Below, piece after piece: positions 8,540 to 17,481 of a DNA stretch of 64,000 nucleotides. The position numbers were made by a program, and so were the translations under genes. Numbering within the stretch: position 1 is the stretch's first letter; every line of letters starts with the position of its first letter. The notes under the pieces were generated by a model. That model did not search any database and was not told the DNA's origin. It was given only the letters and a program-made list of their open reading frames with translations. This DNA comes from Fen-330 sp050008465 (GTDB lineage: Bacteria > Acidobacteriota > Terriglobia > Bryobacterales > Bryobacteraceae): NCBI GenBank assembly GCA_050008465.1, contig JBEKMO010000012.1, positions 12,588 through 76,587 of the forward strand, written 5' to 3'.

Positions 8540-9130
8540 ATGTCGCTGAGTCTCTACCGCAGGCATTCTCGAGTCCCAGGCAAGTGCGCGGGCGGCCACC
8601 AGCCCGATGCGCAAACCTACGAAAGCGACGAACGTCGCAGGGCCTGGAAGAGGTGTTCCTGTCCTATCTATGCGAGCGGGACCATCGGGGGCCAGTTCCG
8701 GCGGGTCAACACGAAGCGAGTGGTTTGGGACGAGGCTAAGCTCGTGGCCGCAGGATGGGAATCCGCCGGCGCTTGGCCGACGGCAACGCCCAAGCGATCG
8801 GGCGGCCGAATGATCACCGAACTGGTCGAAACCGAATCCCCGAACCGTTGGCGGCTAAGCATTGAATGCACAGACTTCACTGAGCCTCTTCGCAAGACCA
8901 CCGCTGTCGCCCACGTCGAAACCCAGGACTCGAAGATTTCCGATGTTCGCTACAGCCATCATGAGGAGTACACACGCACCGCCCCGTACGGCATCTGGCG
9001 AGCGCCAGTTCACGTTGTCCACGGTGGATCGGAGCAACTGAAGGACGAGCTGATGCGAGCCGCCGTGTTGGTGTGGGGCATGGCGATTCACACACGTAGT
9101 CCACGCGAGGTCTTTTGCGACTCATACTGA
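8540..9130 (+). CDS. Integrase-stub protein 1 (recombinase-like N-terminal domain, no catalytic domain)
   Basis: This 196-aa protein has an N-terminal ~80 residues (SLYRRHSRVPGKCAGGH, WKRCSCPIYASGTIGG, VVWDEAKLVAAGWESAG) resembling the N-terminal end of acidobacterial phage-type integrases. Candidate metal ligands are C16, H20, C39 and C41. Residues ~88-196 do not resemble a tyrosine recombinase: no R..HxxR..Y set is present, and the region is instead a small mixed alpha/beta domain with RYSHHEEYTRT. The start is ATG 8540, the position conserved in the two paralogues. It lies 77 bp from the tRNA. It ends tail-to-tail with the efflux operon. Its function is unknown; possible roles are directionality factor, att-binding protein or decayed integrase. 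Confidence 0.8.
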   Translation: MSLSLYRRHSRVPGKCAGGHQPDAQTYESDERRRAWKRCSCPIYASGTIGGQFRRVNTKRVVWDEAKLVAAGWESAGAWPTATPKRSGGRMITELVETESPNRWRLSIECTDFTEPLRKTTAVAHVETQDSKISDVRYSHHEEYTRTAPYGIWRAPVHVVHGGSEQLKDELMRAAVLVWGMAIHTRSPREVFCDSY

Positions 9131-9145
9131 GCGCCGAACAGCGGC

Positions 9146-10543
9146 CTACTGCCAGCCGCCGCCCAACGCACGGTAGAGATTGATCACGCTGGTCCACTGG
9201 TCGCGGCGCACCTGCGCCAACCGAAGCTCGGCGTCGAGCAACTGCCGCTCCGAATCCAGATACTCGAGATAGCTGGAGACGCCGCCCCGGTAGCGCAGGT
9301 CCGCAAGCTCCACCGCGCTGCGGAGACTCTGGACCAGGCCTTCCTGCTGCTCGCGCAGCTCGGCTAGTTTTCGACAGGCCACCAGCGAGTCCGCCACTTC
9401 CCGGAAGGCTTGGTTGACCGCCCGCTGATAATTCAGCGCGGCCTGCTGCTCGCGCGCCTGGGCGCCTCGCACGCCAGCCCGGGTCCGCCCGGCATTGAAG
9501 ATGGGGAGATTTCCCACGGGGCCGAACACCCAGGTCCCGTTGAACGCACGCAGCATGCTCAGCAGGGCCCCGCTTTCAAATCCGGTCGACGCAGTGAGCG
9601 AGATGCGCGGAAAGAACGCCGCCTTGGCCACGGCAACCTGCGCGTTGGCGCCGATCAACTCCTGCTCCGCCTGGCGTATGTCGGGCCGGCGCTCGAGCAG
9701 TGTCGAAGGCAGGCCCGGAGGCAGCCGGGGCTCGATATCCTGTTCGAGCAACGAGCGCCCCCTTGGAACGGGTCCCGGGGGCCGCCCCAGCAACGTGCTC
9801 ATCTGGTTTTCCGCCTGTTCACTTTGCCGCTCCAGGTCCGTAAGCGACACGGTCGCGGTCTTCACCAGCGCTTCGGCCTGGCGCAGGTCCATCTCCGAGG
9901 AATACCCGTTCTCGACCCGAAGCCGGACCAGCTCCAGCGACTCGTTGCGGCTCGCGATCGACCGTGTGGTGATCTCCCTCTCCAGATCCAGGTCGCGCAG
10001 GAGGAAGTAGGTTTGAGCCACCTGGCCGGCTAGCGTCTCCATCACCACGCGGCGCGCCTCCTGGGTAGCCAGAAGCTGCGCGCGCGCGGCGGCATTCGCG
10101 TTGCGGAGGCGGCCCCACAGATCCAGTTCCCAGCTCAACGCCGCAAGAACGTTTGTGAAACCGCTCTCGGCCGGGTAGCCCTCCGGCAGAGGGGTGCTGC
10201 CCTCCCGGGCGATCCGCTGGTTGGTGTAGCCCGCCTGCGCATCCACCGACGGAAACCGCTCCGACCGCGCCAGCGTCACCTGGGAGCGCGCCTCGAGCAC
10301 GCGCGCAGCGGCAATCCGCACGTCGTAGTTGTTCGCGAGAGCCTCACGAATCAGCGCATTGAGACTCTCGTCGCGGATGAGATCCTCCCACCGCAGCTCG
10401 CCCAGGCTCCGCGCATCGCCGGATGGGCCGGCGTCCCCGCGATAGGCGTGCGGAATCGATACCTGAGGGCGCTGGTAGTGCGGCCGTATGCAGCCCGCGA
10501 GCAAGACCGCGGCGGGGATCAGGAACAAAGCACGCCGGTTCAC
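9146..10543 (-). CDS. Outer-membrane efflux channel lipoprotein (NodT/OprM family)
   Basis: This 465-aa TolC-type protein forms the outer-membrane exit duct of an RND pump. It has a lipoprotein signal with lipobox LLAGC (Cys at residue 18). Two long helical repeats typical of the OEP family follow, with AALSWELDLWGRLRNANAA in the first and FNAGRTRAGVRGAQAREQQ in the second. The length is normal for OprM/NodT proteins. Its ATG overlaps the stop of the RND gene (TGATG-type overlap at 10540-10543), so the operon order is adaptor, pump, channel. It probably works with the two genes upstream. Confidence 0.94.
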   Translation of the reverse strand: MNRRALFLIPAAVLLAGCIRPHYQRPQVSIPHAYRGDAGPSGDARSLGELRWEDLIRDESLNALIREALANNYDVRIAAARVLEARSQVTLARSERFPSVDAQAGYTNQRIAREGSTPLPEGYPAESGFTNVLAALSWELDLWGRLRNANAAARAQLLATQEARRVVMETLAGQVAQTYFLLRDLDLEREITTRSIASRNESLELVRLRVENGYSSEMDLRQAEALVKTATVSLTDLERQSEQAENQMSTLLGRPPGPVPRGRSLLEQDIEPRLPPGLPSTLLERRPDIRQAEQELIGANAQVAVAKAAFFPRISLTASTGFESGALLSMLRAFNGTWVFGPVGNLPIFNAGRTRAGVRGAQAREQQAALNYQRAVNQAFREVADSLVACRKLAELREQQEGLVQSLRSAVELADLRYRGGVSSYLEYLDSERQLLDAELRLAQVRRDQWTSVINLYRALGGGWQ

Positions 10544-13500
10544 TTTGCGGCCCCCACCAGGCGCTCGACCGTCACGTACAGCACCGGGACCAGAAGCACG
10601 CCCAACGCGGTTGCCGCCAGCATCCCGCTGAAGACCGCCGTGCCGAGCGAGTGGCGCGCCGCGGAGCCCGCTCCGCTGGCAACCATCAGGGGCACGACAC
10701 CAAGAATGAAAGCGAACGAGGTCATCAGGATGGGCCGGAAACGCAGGCGCGCGCCTGCCAGTGCCGCATCCTCGACCGGCATCCCCTCCGTAGCGCGCTT
10801 CATGCGTGCGAACTCGACGATGAGAATGGCGTTCTTAGCCGCCAGCCCCAGCAGCATGACCAGGCCGATCTGAACGTAGACGTCGTTGATCAGCCCTCGC
10901 AGGTACGTGCCGAGGAAGGCGCCGAACACGCCGATGGGCAGCCCGAGAATCACGCCGAACGGAATGGTCCAGCTCTCGTAGAGCGCGGCCAGCACCAGAA
11001 ACACGAACGCGAGCGCCAGGCTGAACACAAGGGCCTGGGTGCCGCCCGCCGCGCGCTCCTGGTAGGCCATCCCGGTCCACTCGAACCCGAAGCCTTGCGG
11101 CAGTTTCTCCTTGGCCAGCCGCTCCATGGCGTCGAGAGCCTGTCCCGAACTGACGCCCGGGGGCGCGCCGCCCGAGATCTCGGCGGTCCGGTATAGATTG
11201 AACCTCTGGAGCATCGCTGGTCCGGTCTTGCGTGCGACTCGCAGCACGGTCGAGAGGGGGATCATCGCGTTCTCTCCGCCGCGAACGTAAATGTTGCCGA
11301 TGTTGGCCGGCGTAAGCCGGAATTCCGGTTCCGCCTGAAGGACCACCTTGTAGGTCCGGCCGTAGAGGTTGAAGTCGTTCACCTGCATTCCGCCGAGATT
11401 GACTTGCAGATTGTCGAAAACGCTTTTCAGCGGGATGTTGAGGGATTTCACTTTGTCGCGGTCCAGGTCGAGAGCAACCATCGGAACCGAGACGCTGAAT
11501 CCGCTGAACGGCATGCTCACCTCGGGCCGCGTACTCGCGGCGGCTAGGAACCCACCTGCAACCCGTTCCAGTTCTTCCGGCGTCGATCCCTTGCGGTCCT
11601 GCAACTCGAACTGGAAGCCGCCCGCCGAGCCCAGACCCGGAATCGGCGGCATCTCGAACACAATTCCGAGCCCTTCCGGGTAGCCGGCAAGCGCTCTCTG
11701 AAATGTAGCGGCCACCGCGGAGGAGCGCTCCTCGCGCCTCTTCCGCTCCTCCCACGGCTTGAGCGTGGCGATGATCGTTCCGGTATTGGAACCGTAAGCG
11801 CCCGTGAGGATGTTGAGGGCGCCGAGCGTGATCACGTTGTCGACGGCGGAGTTCGCGGCGAAGAGGCGCTCGGCCCGGCGGAGGACGGCGTCGGTTCGCT
11901 CGGTGGACGCGCCATCGGGCAGCATGATGCTCGCCAGGACGAGCCCCTGGTCCTCGGCGGGCACGAACCCGGAAGGCAGAATGCGCAGCAGGCCGAAAGC
12001 GGCTGCGGCCACCACGCCCAGCGAGAGCAGCGCCAGGGCCGAACGGCGCAAGAGCGCGCCGACCGAGGCCGCGTAGGCTCGCGTGGTCCGCTCGAACCCG
12101 CGGTTGAAGCCATCGAGAATCCGCACCAGCGGGCTGCGCGATCGCTTCCTCGGCTTCAGGATCAGGCGGCAGAGCGCCGGAGTCAGCGTCAGGGCCACCA
12201 GCGCGGAAAGAAGTACGGAGACCGACAGCGTCAGCGCGAACTGGCGGTACAGTTCTCCGGTGATCCCGCCCAGGAAAGCCACCGGGACGAACACTGAGAT
12301 CAACACCGCTGCAATGCCGATCACCGGCCCCGAGACTTCCTGCATAGCCTTTTCGGTAGCCGCCAGCGGATCGAGCCCCTGCTGGAGGTGGTGCTCCACC
12401 GCTTCGACCACCACGATGGCATCATCGACGACAATACCGATCGCCAGCACCAGGCCGAACAGGGTGAGCGTGTTGATCGTGAAACCGAGCGGGATGAAAA
12501 ACGCGAAGCACCCGATGAGCGAGACCGGCACGGCCAGCATGGGGATGAGCGTGGCGCGAAAACTGCCCAGGAAGAGGAAGACCACCAGGATCACCAGGCC
12601 CAGCGCCGCAAACAGGGTCTCAATCACTTCCGAAATCGAGCTGGTGATGAACAGCGTGCTGTCGTAGGCGATCTTGTAGTCGAGCCCCGGAGGGAAGCTG
12701 GCCTTGGCCCGGTCCATCGCGGCCCGGATTCCCCGGATCACATCGAGAGCGTTCGAGCCGGGCGCCTGATTGATGAGGATCAGGGTCGAAGGCGAACCGT
12801 TGAGGCGGCCATAGGAGGAATAGTCGCGTGCCGCGAGTTCCGTGCGCGCCACATCGCGCAGGCGCAGCAGGGCGCCGTCCGGCAGCGCCCGCACCACAAT
12901 GTTGTCGTACTCCTCCTTGGAGGTGAGGCCGCCCTTGGCATCCACCGGGTACTCGAAACTGGTTCCCGCGGGCGCGGGCGGCTGGCCGATGGTTCCGGCC
13001 GGCGCTTGCACGTTCTGGTCCCGAATGGCCGCGCCGATGTCCGTCGCGGTCAGCCCCAGCTTTGCGAGTTTGTCCGGACGGATCCAGACGCGCATGGCGT
13101 AATCGCGCTGGCCGATGATCGACGTGCTGCCGACCCCCGGCACGCGGCTCAACTGGTCCACGACATTGATCGTCGTGTAGTTGCTCAGGTACACCTCGTC
13201 GTAGCTGTGGTCGGGCGAGAAGATCGTCACGACGCCCACCATGTCGGGGGACCGCTTCTTCACGGTCACGCCGATGCCGAGCACTTCCGGCGGCAGGTAG
13301 CCTTCCGCGCTCTTGACCCGGTTCTGGACGTCGACGGCCGCCAAGTTCAGGTCGGCGCCCACCTTGAACGTGCAGGTGAGCGAGTAGCGCCCGTCGTTGG
13401 TGCTCTGCGACGACATGTAGAGCATGTTGTCGGCGCCGTTCACCTGCTGCTCCAGCGGGATGGCCACCGCCTGTTCGACAACGGCCGCGTTGGCGCCCGG

Positions 13501-13650
13501 ATAGAACGTCTCCACGCTGACCGTGGGCGGCGAGATCTGCGGGTATTGGGCGATCGGAAGCCGGAGCATCGCTAGCGCGCCGGCAATCAAGATGACGATG
13601 GAGAGAACCACGGCAAAGACCGGGCGATGGATGAAGAATCGGGCGAACAT
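10540..13650 (-). CDS. RND efflux pump inner-membrane transporter (HAE1/AcrB family)
   Basis: This 1036-aa protein is a proton-driven multidrug-type exporter. It starts MFARFFIHRPVFAVV, the usual HAE1 beginning with a first membrane helix. The proton-relay pair is in helix 4 (GIVVDDAIVVVE, equivalent to AcrB D407/D408). The duplicated 12-helix layout with two large periplasmic loops is complete, including the second-half segment AKNAILIVEFA. It begins 4 bp after the adaptor gene. In this island it lies divergent to the NRPS-PKS operon, so export of, or resistance to, that product is plausible; the substrate cannot be read from sequence. Confidence 0.95.
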   Translation of the reverse strand: MFARFFIHRPVFAVVLSIVILIAGALAMLRLPIAQYPQISPPTVSVETFYPGANAAVVEQAVAIPLEQQVNGADNMLYMSSQSTNDGRYSLTCTFKVGADLNLAAVDVQNRVKSAEGYLPPEVLGIGVTVKKRSPDMVGVVTIFSPDHSYDEVYLSNYTTINVVDQLSRVPGVGSTSIIGQRDYAMRVWIRPDKLAKLGLTATDIGAAIRDQNVQAPAGTIGQPPAPAGTSFEYPVDAKGGLTSKEEYDNIVVRALPDGALLRLRDVARTELAARDYSSYGRLNGSPSTLILINQAPGSNALDVIRGIRAAMDRAKASFPPGLDYKIAYDSTLFITSSISEVIETLFAALGLVILVVFLFLGSFRATLIPMLAVPVSLIGCFAFFIPLGFTINTLTLFGLVLAIGIVVDDAIVVVEAVEHHLQQGLDPLAATEKAMQEVSGPVIGIAAVLISVFVPVAFLGGITGELYRQFALTLSVSVLLSALVALTLTPALCRLILKPRKRSRSPLVRILDGFNRGFERTTRAYAASVGALLRRSALALLSLGVVAAAAFGLLRILPSGFVPAEDQGLVLASIMLPDGASTERTDAVLRRAERLFAANSAVDNVITLGALNILTGAYGSNTGTIIATLKPWEERKRREERSSAVAATFQRALAGYPEGLGIVFEMPPIPGLGSAGGFQFELQDRKGSTPEELERVAGGFLAAASTRPEVSMPFSGFSVSVPMVALDLDRDKVKSLNIPLKSVFDNLQVNLGGMQVNDFNLYGRTYKVVLQAEPEFRLTPANIGNIYVRGGENAMIPLSTVLRVARKTGPAMLQRFNLYRTAEISGGAPPGVSSGQALDAMERLAKEKLPQGFGFEWTGMAYQERAAGGTQALVFSLALAFVFLVLAALYESWTIPFGVILGLPIGVFGAFLGTYLRGLINDVYVQIGLVMLLGLAAKNAILIVEFARMKRATEGMPVEDAALAGARLRFRPILMTSFAFILGVVPLMVASGAGSAARHSLGTAVFSGMLAATALGVLLVPVLYVTVERLVGAAK

Positions 13651-13653
13651 GGA

Positions 13654-14946
13654 CTATTTCGCCTCTCCCGTGGCAGCGGTCTGTACGGCGACCGGAGCCC
13701 CGGGCCGCACCTTCATGAGTCCTTCGACGATGACGGTCTCACCACCGGTGAGGCCGCTGGTGACGATGCTCTTGCCGCCATAGCTGCCCCCGGTGACCAC
13801 ACTTCGCAGCGCCACCGTATTTTGGGGCGTAACGATGTACACGGCTCGCGAGCCCTGCACGTCGAAGACGGCGCGCTCGGAAACGAGCACCGCGTTGGGG
13901 AGCGTCTCCGCGGCAACGCGCACCCGTCCGAACATGCCGGGAAGGAGTTTTCCCTGGGGATTCGGGAACTCGGCCTCGACGGCGAGCGTGCCGGTCTTGG
14001 CGTCGACCGCCCGGCCCGCCACCGTGAAGTGGCCGAGGTGCGGATACGTGCTGTTGTCCGACAGGACCAGCTCGATGTGGTCCAGACCGGAGCGGTCGGG
14101 CCCTTGTTGGGTAATGCGCAGGTAGAGCGCTTCGGGAACGTTGAAGACCAGCCTGATGGGATCGAGCTGGGAAACGACAGCCAGGAGACTGGGCTGGCCC
14201 TGGCCGAGATAGTTGCCGACGGAGATCTCAAGGCTCCCGATAAGCCCATCGATCGGGGAGCGCATTTCCGTCTCCTCCAGATCCACCTCCGCCCGGGCTA
14301 GCGCGGCTTTCGCCGCTTCGAGGCTCGCCTGCGCCTGGCGCACTCCGACGCGGTCGCTCACTTTGGTGGTGCGGACCATGGCGCGCGCCTCTTCGGCAGC
14401 CGCTTGAGCCGACGACTGCGCCTCCAGCGCCGCATCCAGATCCCTTTGCGGGACGGCTCGGCGAGCCGCTAGCGGCTTCATGCGCTCCACGTCTTGGTTG
14501 TTTTTGAGAAGGTTGGCGTCCGCCTGCCGCAATCTGGCTTCGGCGCTCGCCAGGTTCTCCTGCTCGCGGGCCATTTCGAGATCCGCTTGCGCCTTCTCGA
14601 CCGAGGCTTTGGCCGCCTGCACCGCGGCCGCATAGCGCCTTGGATCGATGCGGAACAGCACCTGCCCCTTGCGGACAAAGCGGCCTTCCCGAAAAGGCGC
14701 CTCCATCAGCCGGCCCTCCACGCTAGCCCGGAGTTCGACTGTGGAAACCGCCTCGGTGCGGGCCACCAACTCCGTGATCAGCGGCACGTCCCGCCTCTCG
14801 GCCTTCTCGACGACCACGGCCATGGGGGGGATGGCAGGTCCCGTCTGAGACGTCTTGTGCCCGCAACCGGCGACGGCAAACGCAAGCAGCGGAAGGAGAA
14901 AGCAGGCTCCTGTCAGTCTGGTTTGAACGCCGGGTTCCCTCAACAC
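13654..14946 (-). CDS. RND efflux periplasmic adaptor lipoprotein (MFP/HlyD-type, AcrA-like)
   Basis: This 430-aa membrane fusion protein links the RND pump to the outer-membrane channel. It has a lipoprotein signal with lipobox AVAGC, then an AcrA-like start (AIPPMAVVVEKAERRDVPLI), biotinyl-lipoyl half-motifs (EGRLMEAPFREGRFVRKGQ and SPIDGLIGSLEISVGNYL), a helical hairpin of ~100 residues, and a beta-barrel plus membrane-proximal domain. I place the start at GTG 14946 because GGAGG (14954-14958) sits 7 bp upstream. A longer frame from TTG 14991 lacks a comparable site and would bury the signal peptide. It is the first gene of the efflux operon. Confidence 0.93.
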   Translation of the reverse strand: MLREPGVQTRLTGACFLLPLLAFAVAGCGHKTSQTGPAIPPMAVVVEKAERRDVPLITELVARTEAVSTVELRASVEGRLMEAPFREGRFVRKGQVLFRIDPRRYAAAVQAAKASVEKAQADLEMAREQENLASAEARLRQADANLLKNNQDVERMKPLAARRAVPQRDLDAALEAQSSAQAAAEEARAMVRTTKVSDRVGVRQAQASLEAAKAALARAEVDLEETEMRSPIDGLIGSLEISVGNYLGQGQPSLLAVVSQLDPIRLVFNVPEALYLRITQQGPDRSGLDHIELVLSDNSTYPHLGHFTVAGRAVDAKTGTLAVEAEFPNPQGKLLPGMFGRVRVAAETLPNAVLVSERAVFDVQGSRAVYIVTPQNTVALRSVVTGGSYGGKSIVTSGLTGGETVIVEGLMKVRPGAPVAVQTAATGEAK

Positions 14947-14953
14947 GATGCGG

Positions 14954-14958
14954 CCTCC
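14954..14958 (-). promoter_or_regulatory. Ribosome binding site that fixes the adaptor start
   Basis: On the minus strand GGAGG lies 7 bp before GTG 14946. It favours this start over TTG 14991. Confidence 0.7.
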
Positions 14959-15081
14959 GATCGCACTCCTGCCCTCGTGCGGCCCTATCAACTAATTCGG
15001 TAGCCGGCCTCCGATACTTCATAGGCCGATCACCCTGAAGTTCGCACCGCAACCTACCGATACCTTCACGGGAGTGAACCA
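14959..15081. promoter_or_regulatory. Divergent promoter region between efflux and NRPS-PKS operons
   Basis: Both operons of island 1 must be transcribed outward from this ~120-bp gap. I see GGAG at 15071-15074 serving the GTG start at 15082. No confident -35/-10 pair or operator is visible. No regulator gene is adjacent. Confidence 0.5.
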
Positions 15082-15564
15082 GTGACCGAAAAAGAACCGC
15101 AAGCACTCAAGACAGTCAAGAACTACATGTGGTGGTCCATGGGAGCCGGGTTGATCCCGGTCCCGTTTGTGGACCTGCTAGCCGTATCGGGCGTGCAGCT
15201 CAAGATGCTGGCCGACGTCTCGAAGATCTACGGCGTGGAATTCCAGGAGAACCGCGGCAAGGCTCTGGTCGGCTCGCTGATGGGCTACATCGTGCCGAGC
15301 ACGATCTCGTTCGGATCCTTGGGAAGCCTGTTGAAGGCCATCCCGCTGGTGGGAACCCTGGTGGGCGGCGCCTCTATGGCGCTGTTCAGCGGCGCTTCCG
15401 CGTACGCGTTGGGCAAGGTGTTCATCCAGCACTTCGAGTCCGGCGGCACCTTCCTCACCTTCGACCCGGCGAAGGTCAAAGAGCACTTCCAGGCGCAATT
15501 CGAGGAGGGTGCCAAAGTGGCTGCGGAGATGGAGGCGGCGGACGGAGTGGAGACTCCTGCCTGA
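15082..15564 (+). CDS. DUF697-family membrane protein
   Basis: The 160-aa product resembles the DUF697/YcjF C-terminal domain: KTVKNYMWWSMGAGLIPVP, a conserved VDLLAVSGVQLKMLADVSKIYG block, then two glycine-rich membrane segments (GSLMGYIVPST and LVGTLVGGASMALFSG) and the AYALGKVFIQHFESGGT tail. The family is often linked to membrane-associated GTPases, but its biochemical role is unknown. The start is GTG 15082 with GGAG 7 bp upstream. It opens the plus-strand operon leading to the NRPS-PKS gene, so it may assist assembly or export of the product at the inner membrane; that is inference. Confidence 0.75.
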   Translation: MTEKEPQALKTVKNYMWWSMGAGLIPVPFVDLLAVSGVQLKMLADVSKIYGVEFQENRGKALVGSLMGYIVPSTISFGSLGSLLKAIPLVGTLVGGASMALFSGASAYALGKVFIQHFESGGTFLTFDPAKVKEHFQAQFEEGAKVAAEMEAADGVETPA

Positions 15565-15572
15565 TTCCGCCG

Positions 15573-15737
15573 ATGACCATGGAAATCGCGGCTGTGTACG
15601 TGGCGCTCTGCCTGGTCGCAGGGATTATGGGAAGAAAGCGGCGGATCGGATTCTGGGGCTATGTTTTCTGTTCTTTCATTTTCACGCCCCTGATCAGCCT
15701 GCTGTTCCTGTATTTTGCCTCCCCGCGGAAGGCCTAG
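15573..15737 (+). CDS. Small two-segment membrane protein
   Basis: This 54-aa protein has two hydrophobic stretches (IAAVYVALCLVAGIMG and YVFCSFIFTPLISLLFLYF) separated by a basic turn (RKRRIGFWG). It begins 8 bp after the DUF697 gene and ends 88 bp before the ABC exporter gene, in the same direction. The type resembles short hypothetical membrane proteins found beside transporters. No specific function can be assigned. Confidence 0.6.
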   Translation: MTMEIAAVYVALCLVAGIMGRKRRIGFWGYVFCSFIFTPLISLLFLYFASPRKA

Positions 15738-15825
15738 GAGTCCCTTCACCCTCGCGAAGCTCTCGAGGGCGCCACGATTTCGAGGCCGCTCGTGCCACCG
15801 GCAGGAAGAGCGCCGGCCAAAACAC

Positions 15826-17481
15826 ATGAAGCTCGCATCGCGATTCGGAATGCTCGAGTTCCTCCAGCAGGAGACACACGCGCTGGACCGGAAGCTGCTG
15901 ATCCTCACGGCGGCTTCCGGTACGGCCAACGCCCTGATTCTAGCCGTGATCAACGGCGCGGTGGAATCCATGGGCAAGAGCGGCCCCGAATGGCGGCACT
16001 TTCTGCTGTTCGCTCTCTCGCTGGCGCTGTTCATCTACTCGCTGCGGTACATCCTGCGGGAATCCAGCCGCATCGCCGAGGAAGCGATCCGCAGTGTCCG
16101 CGTGCGGCTGGCGGACAAGATCCGGCGCTCGGACCTCGAGGCGCTGGAATCGATCGGCGAAGCCGACATACACGCGCGGGTGAGCCGCGAGACGGCGGCC
16201 ATCGCCCAGGCCGCCCGGCCCCTGTTCATTGCGGCGCAATCTTCGGTGATGGTGCTGTTCACGTTGGTCTACATCGCGGTGGTGTCGCCGATTGCCGTGC
16301 TGTTGTGCCTGGGCGTGATCGCCGGAGGCGTGGCCGTCTACCTGAAAGACCGCAAGACGTACGAGGACGGCCTCGAGGAGGCGTCCCGGCGCGAAGACGA
16401 TCTGTTCACCGCGCTGACCGGGTTGCTGAAGGGCTTCAAGGAATTGCGCATCAACCGCCGCAAAAGCGACGACGTTTTCGAGGAGTTCGGAGCCACCTGC
16501 GCGGGAGTCCGGGACGTGCGCTGCCGGGTGATGTACCAGTTCGCCAACAACGTGGTCTTCGTCGAGGCGTTCTTCCAGGTGTTGATCGGCGCCATCGTTT
16601 TCGTTCTGCCGGTTCTTTCGCCTTCCTTCTCGGGCTCGATCATCAAGATCGTCGCCGCGGTGCTGTTCATGATCGGACCGCTGAGCAACGTCGTGATGAT
16701 GGTCCCGGTGATCTCGCAGGTGGAGGTCACGGTAGCGAACCTGCGCCGGCTGGAGGCCAGGCTGGACCAGGCGCTGGCGAAATCGCCTTCGGGTGAGGAA
16801 GAGCCGCTGGGCGGCGCCGCCACATTCAAGGAAATCCGCCTGGCGGACGTGGGCTTCAGCTACCAAGACCCGGACGGAAGCGAGTCGTTCCGGCTGGGGC
16901 CGCTGAATGCCGCTGTGCGCCGGGGGGAAATCCTCTTCATCGTGGGCGGAAACGGGGGCGGCAAAACCACGTTCATGAAGCTGTTCACGGCGCTGTACTT
17001 CCCCGAGCAGGGGTCCATCTGGGTGGACGGTGCACAGGTCACGCGCCGCAACGCGCAGTTCTACCGCAACCTTTTTTCCGCGATCTTCTCGGACTTTCAT
17101 CTGTTCGACAAGCTGTATGGCATGCGGGATGCGGACCCGGAGCGCGTGGATGAGCTGCTGAGGCTGATGGAGATCTCGGACAAAACCTCGCTGCGCGATG
17201 GGCGGTTCACGAACATCAACCTCTCCACGGGCCAGAGGAAGCGCCTGGCCCTGGCGGTCTCCTACCTGGAGGACAAGCTCGTGTACGTTTTCGACGAAGT
17301 GGCCGCCGATCAGGACCCCCGGTTCCGCAAGTACTTCTATGAGGTGATGCTGCCGGATTTGAAGAAGGCCGGCAAAACCGTCGTCGCGGTGTCGCACGAC
17401 GATCGCTATTTCCATGTCGCCGACCGGGTGCTGCGGATGGAATACGGCAAATTCGAGGAGGTCTGGGAGGGAGCGGCATGA
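15826..17481 (+). CDS. Cyclic-peptide/siderophore-type ABC exporter (PvdE/SyrD family)
   Basis: This 551-aa half-transporter has its membrane domain (~residues 20-300) fused to an ATPase domain (~330-551). Walker A is GGNGGGKTT and the signature is LSTGQRKRLAL. Walker B is LVYVFDEVAADQDP, followed by VVAVSHDDRYFHVADRVL. The DExAADQDP and SHDDRYF wording is diagnostic of the PvdE/SyrD cyclic-peptide export group, which moves non-ribosomal peptides or their precursors across the inner membrane. The start is taken at ATG 15826, directly before MKLASRFGMLEFL, because upstream residues are Arg/Pro-rich out-of-frame noise. It overlaps the next gene by 4 bp. Its likely substrate is the product of the downstream NRPS-PKS. 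Confidence 0.9.
   Translation: MKLASRFGMLEFLQQETHALDRKLLILTAASGTANALILAVINGAVESMGKSGPEWRHFLLFALSLALFIYSLRYILRESSRIAEEAIRSVRVRLADKIRRSDLEALESIGEADIHARVSRETAAIAQAARPLFIAAQSSVMVLFTLVYIAVVSPIAVLLCLGVIAGGVAVYLKDRKTYEDGLEEASRREDDLFTALTGLLKGFKELRINRRKSDDVFEEFGATCAGVRDVRCRVMYQFANNVVFVEAFFQVLIGAIVFVLPVLSPSFSGSIIKIVAAVLFMIGPLSNVVMMVPVISQVEVTVANLRRLEARLDQALAKSPSGEEEPLGGAATFKEIRLADVGFSYQDPDGSESFRLGPLNAAVRRGEILFIVGGNGGGKTTFMKLFTALYFPEQGSIWVDGAQVTRRNAQFYRNLFSAIFSDFHLFDKLYGMRDADPERVDELLRLMEISDKTSLRDGRFTNINLSTGQRKRLALAVSYLEDKLVYVFDEVAADQDPRFRKYFYEVMLPDLKKAGKTVVAVSHDDRYFHVADRVLRMEYGKFEEVWEGAA

Noticed and set aside
8540..9130. Calling the stub protein a functional phage integrase
   Set aside because: The N-terminus fits, but the protein ends before a catalytic domain could fit and shows none of the Arg, His or Tyr catalytic motifs.
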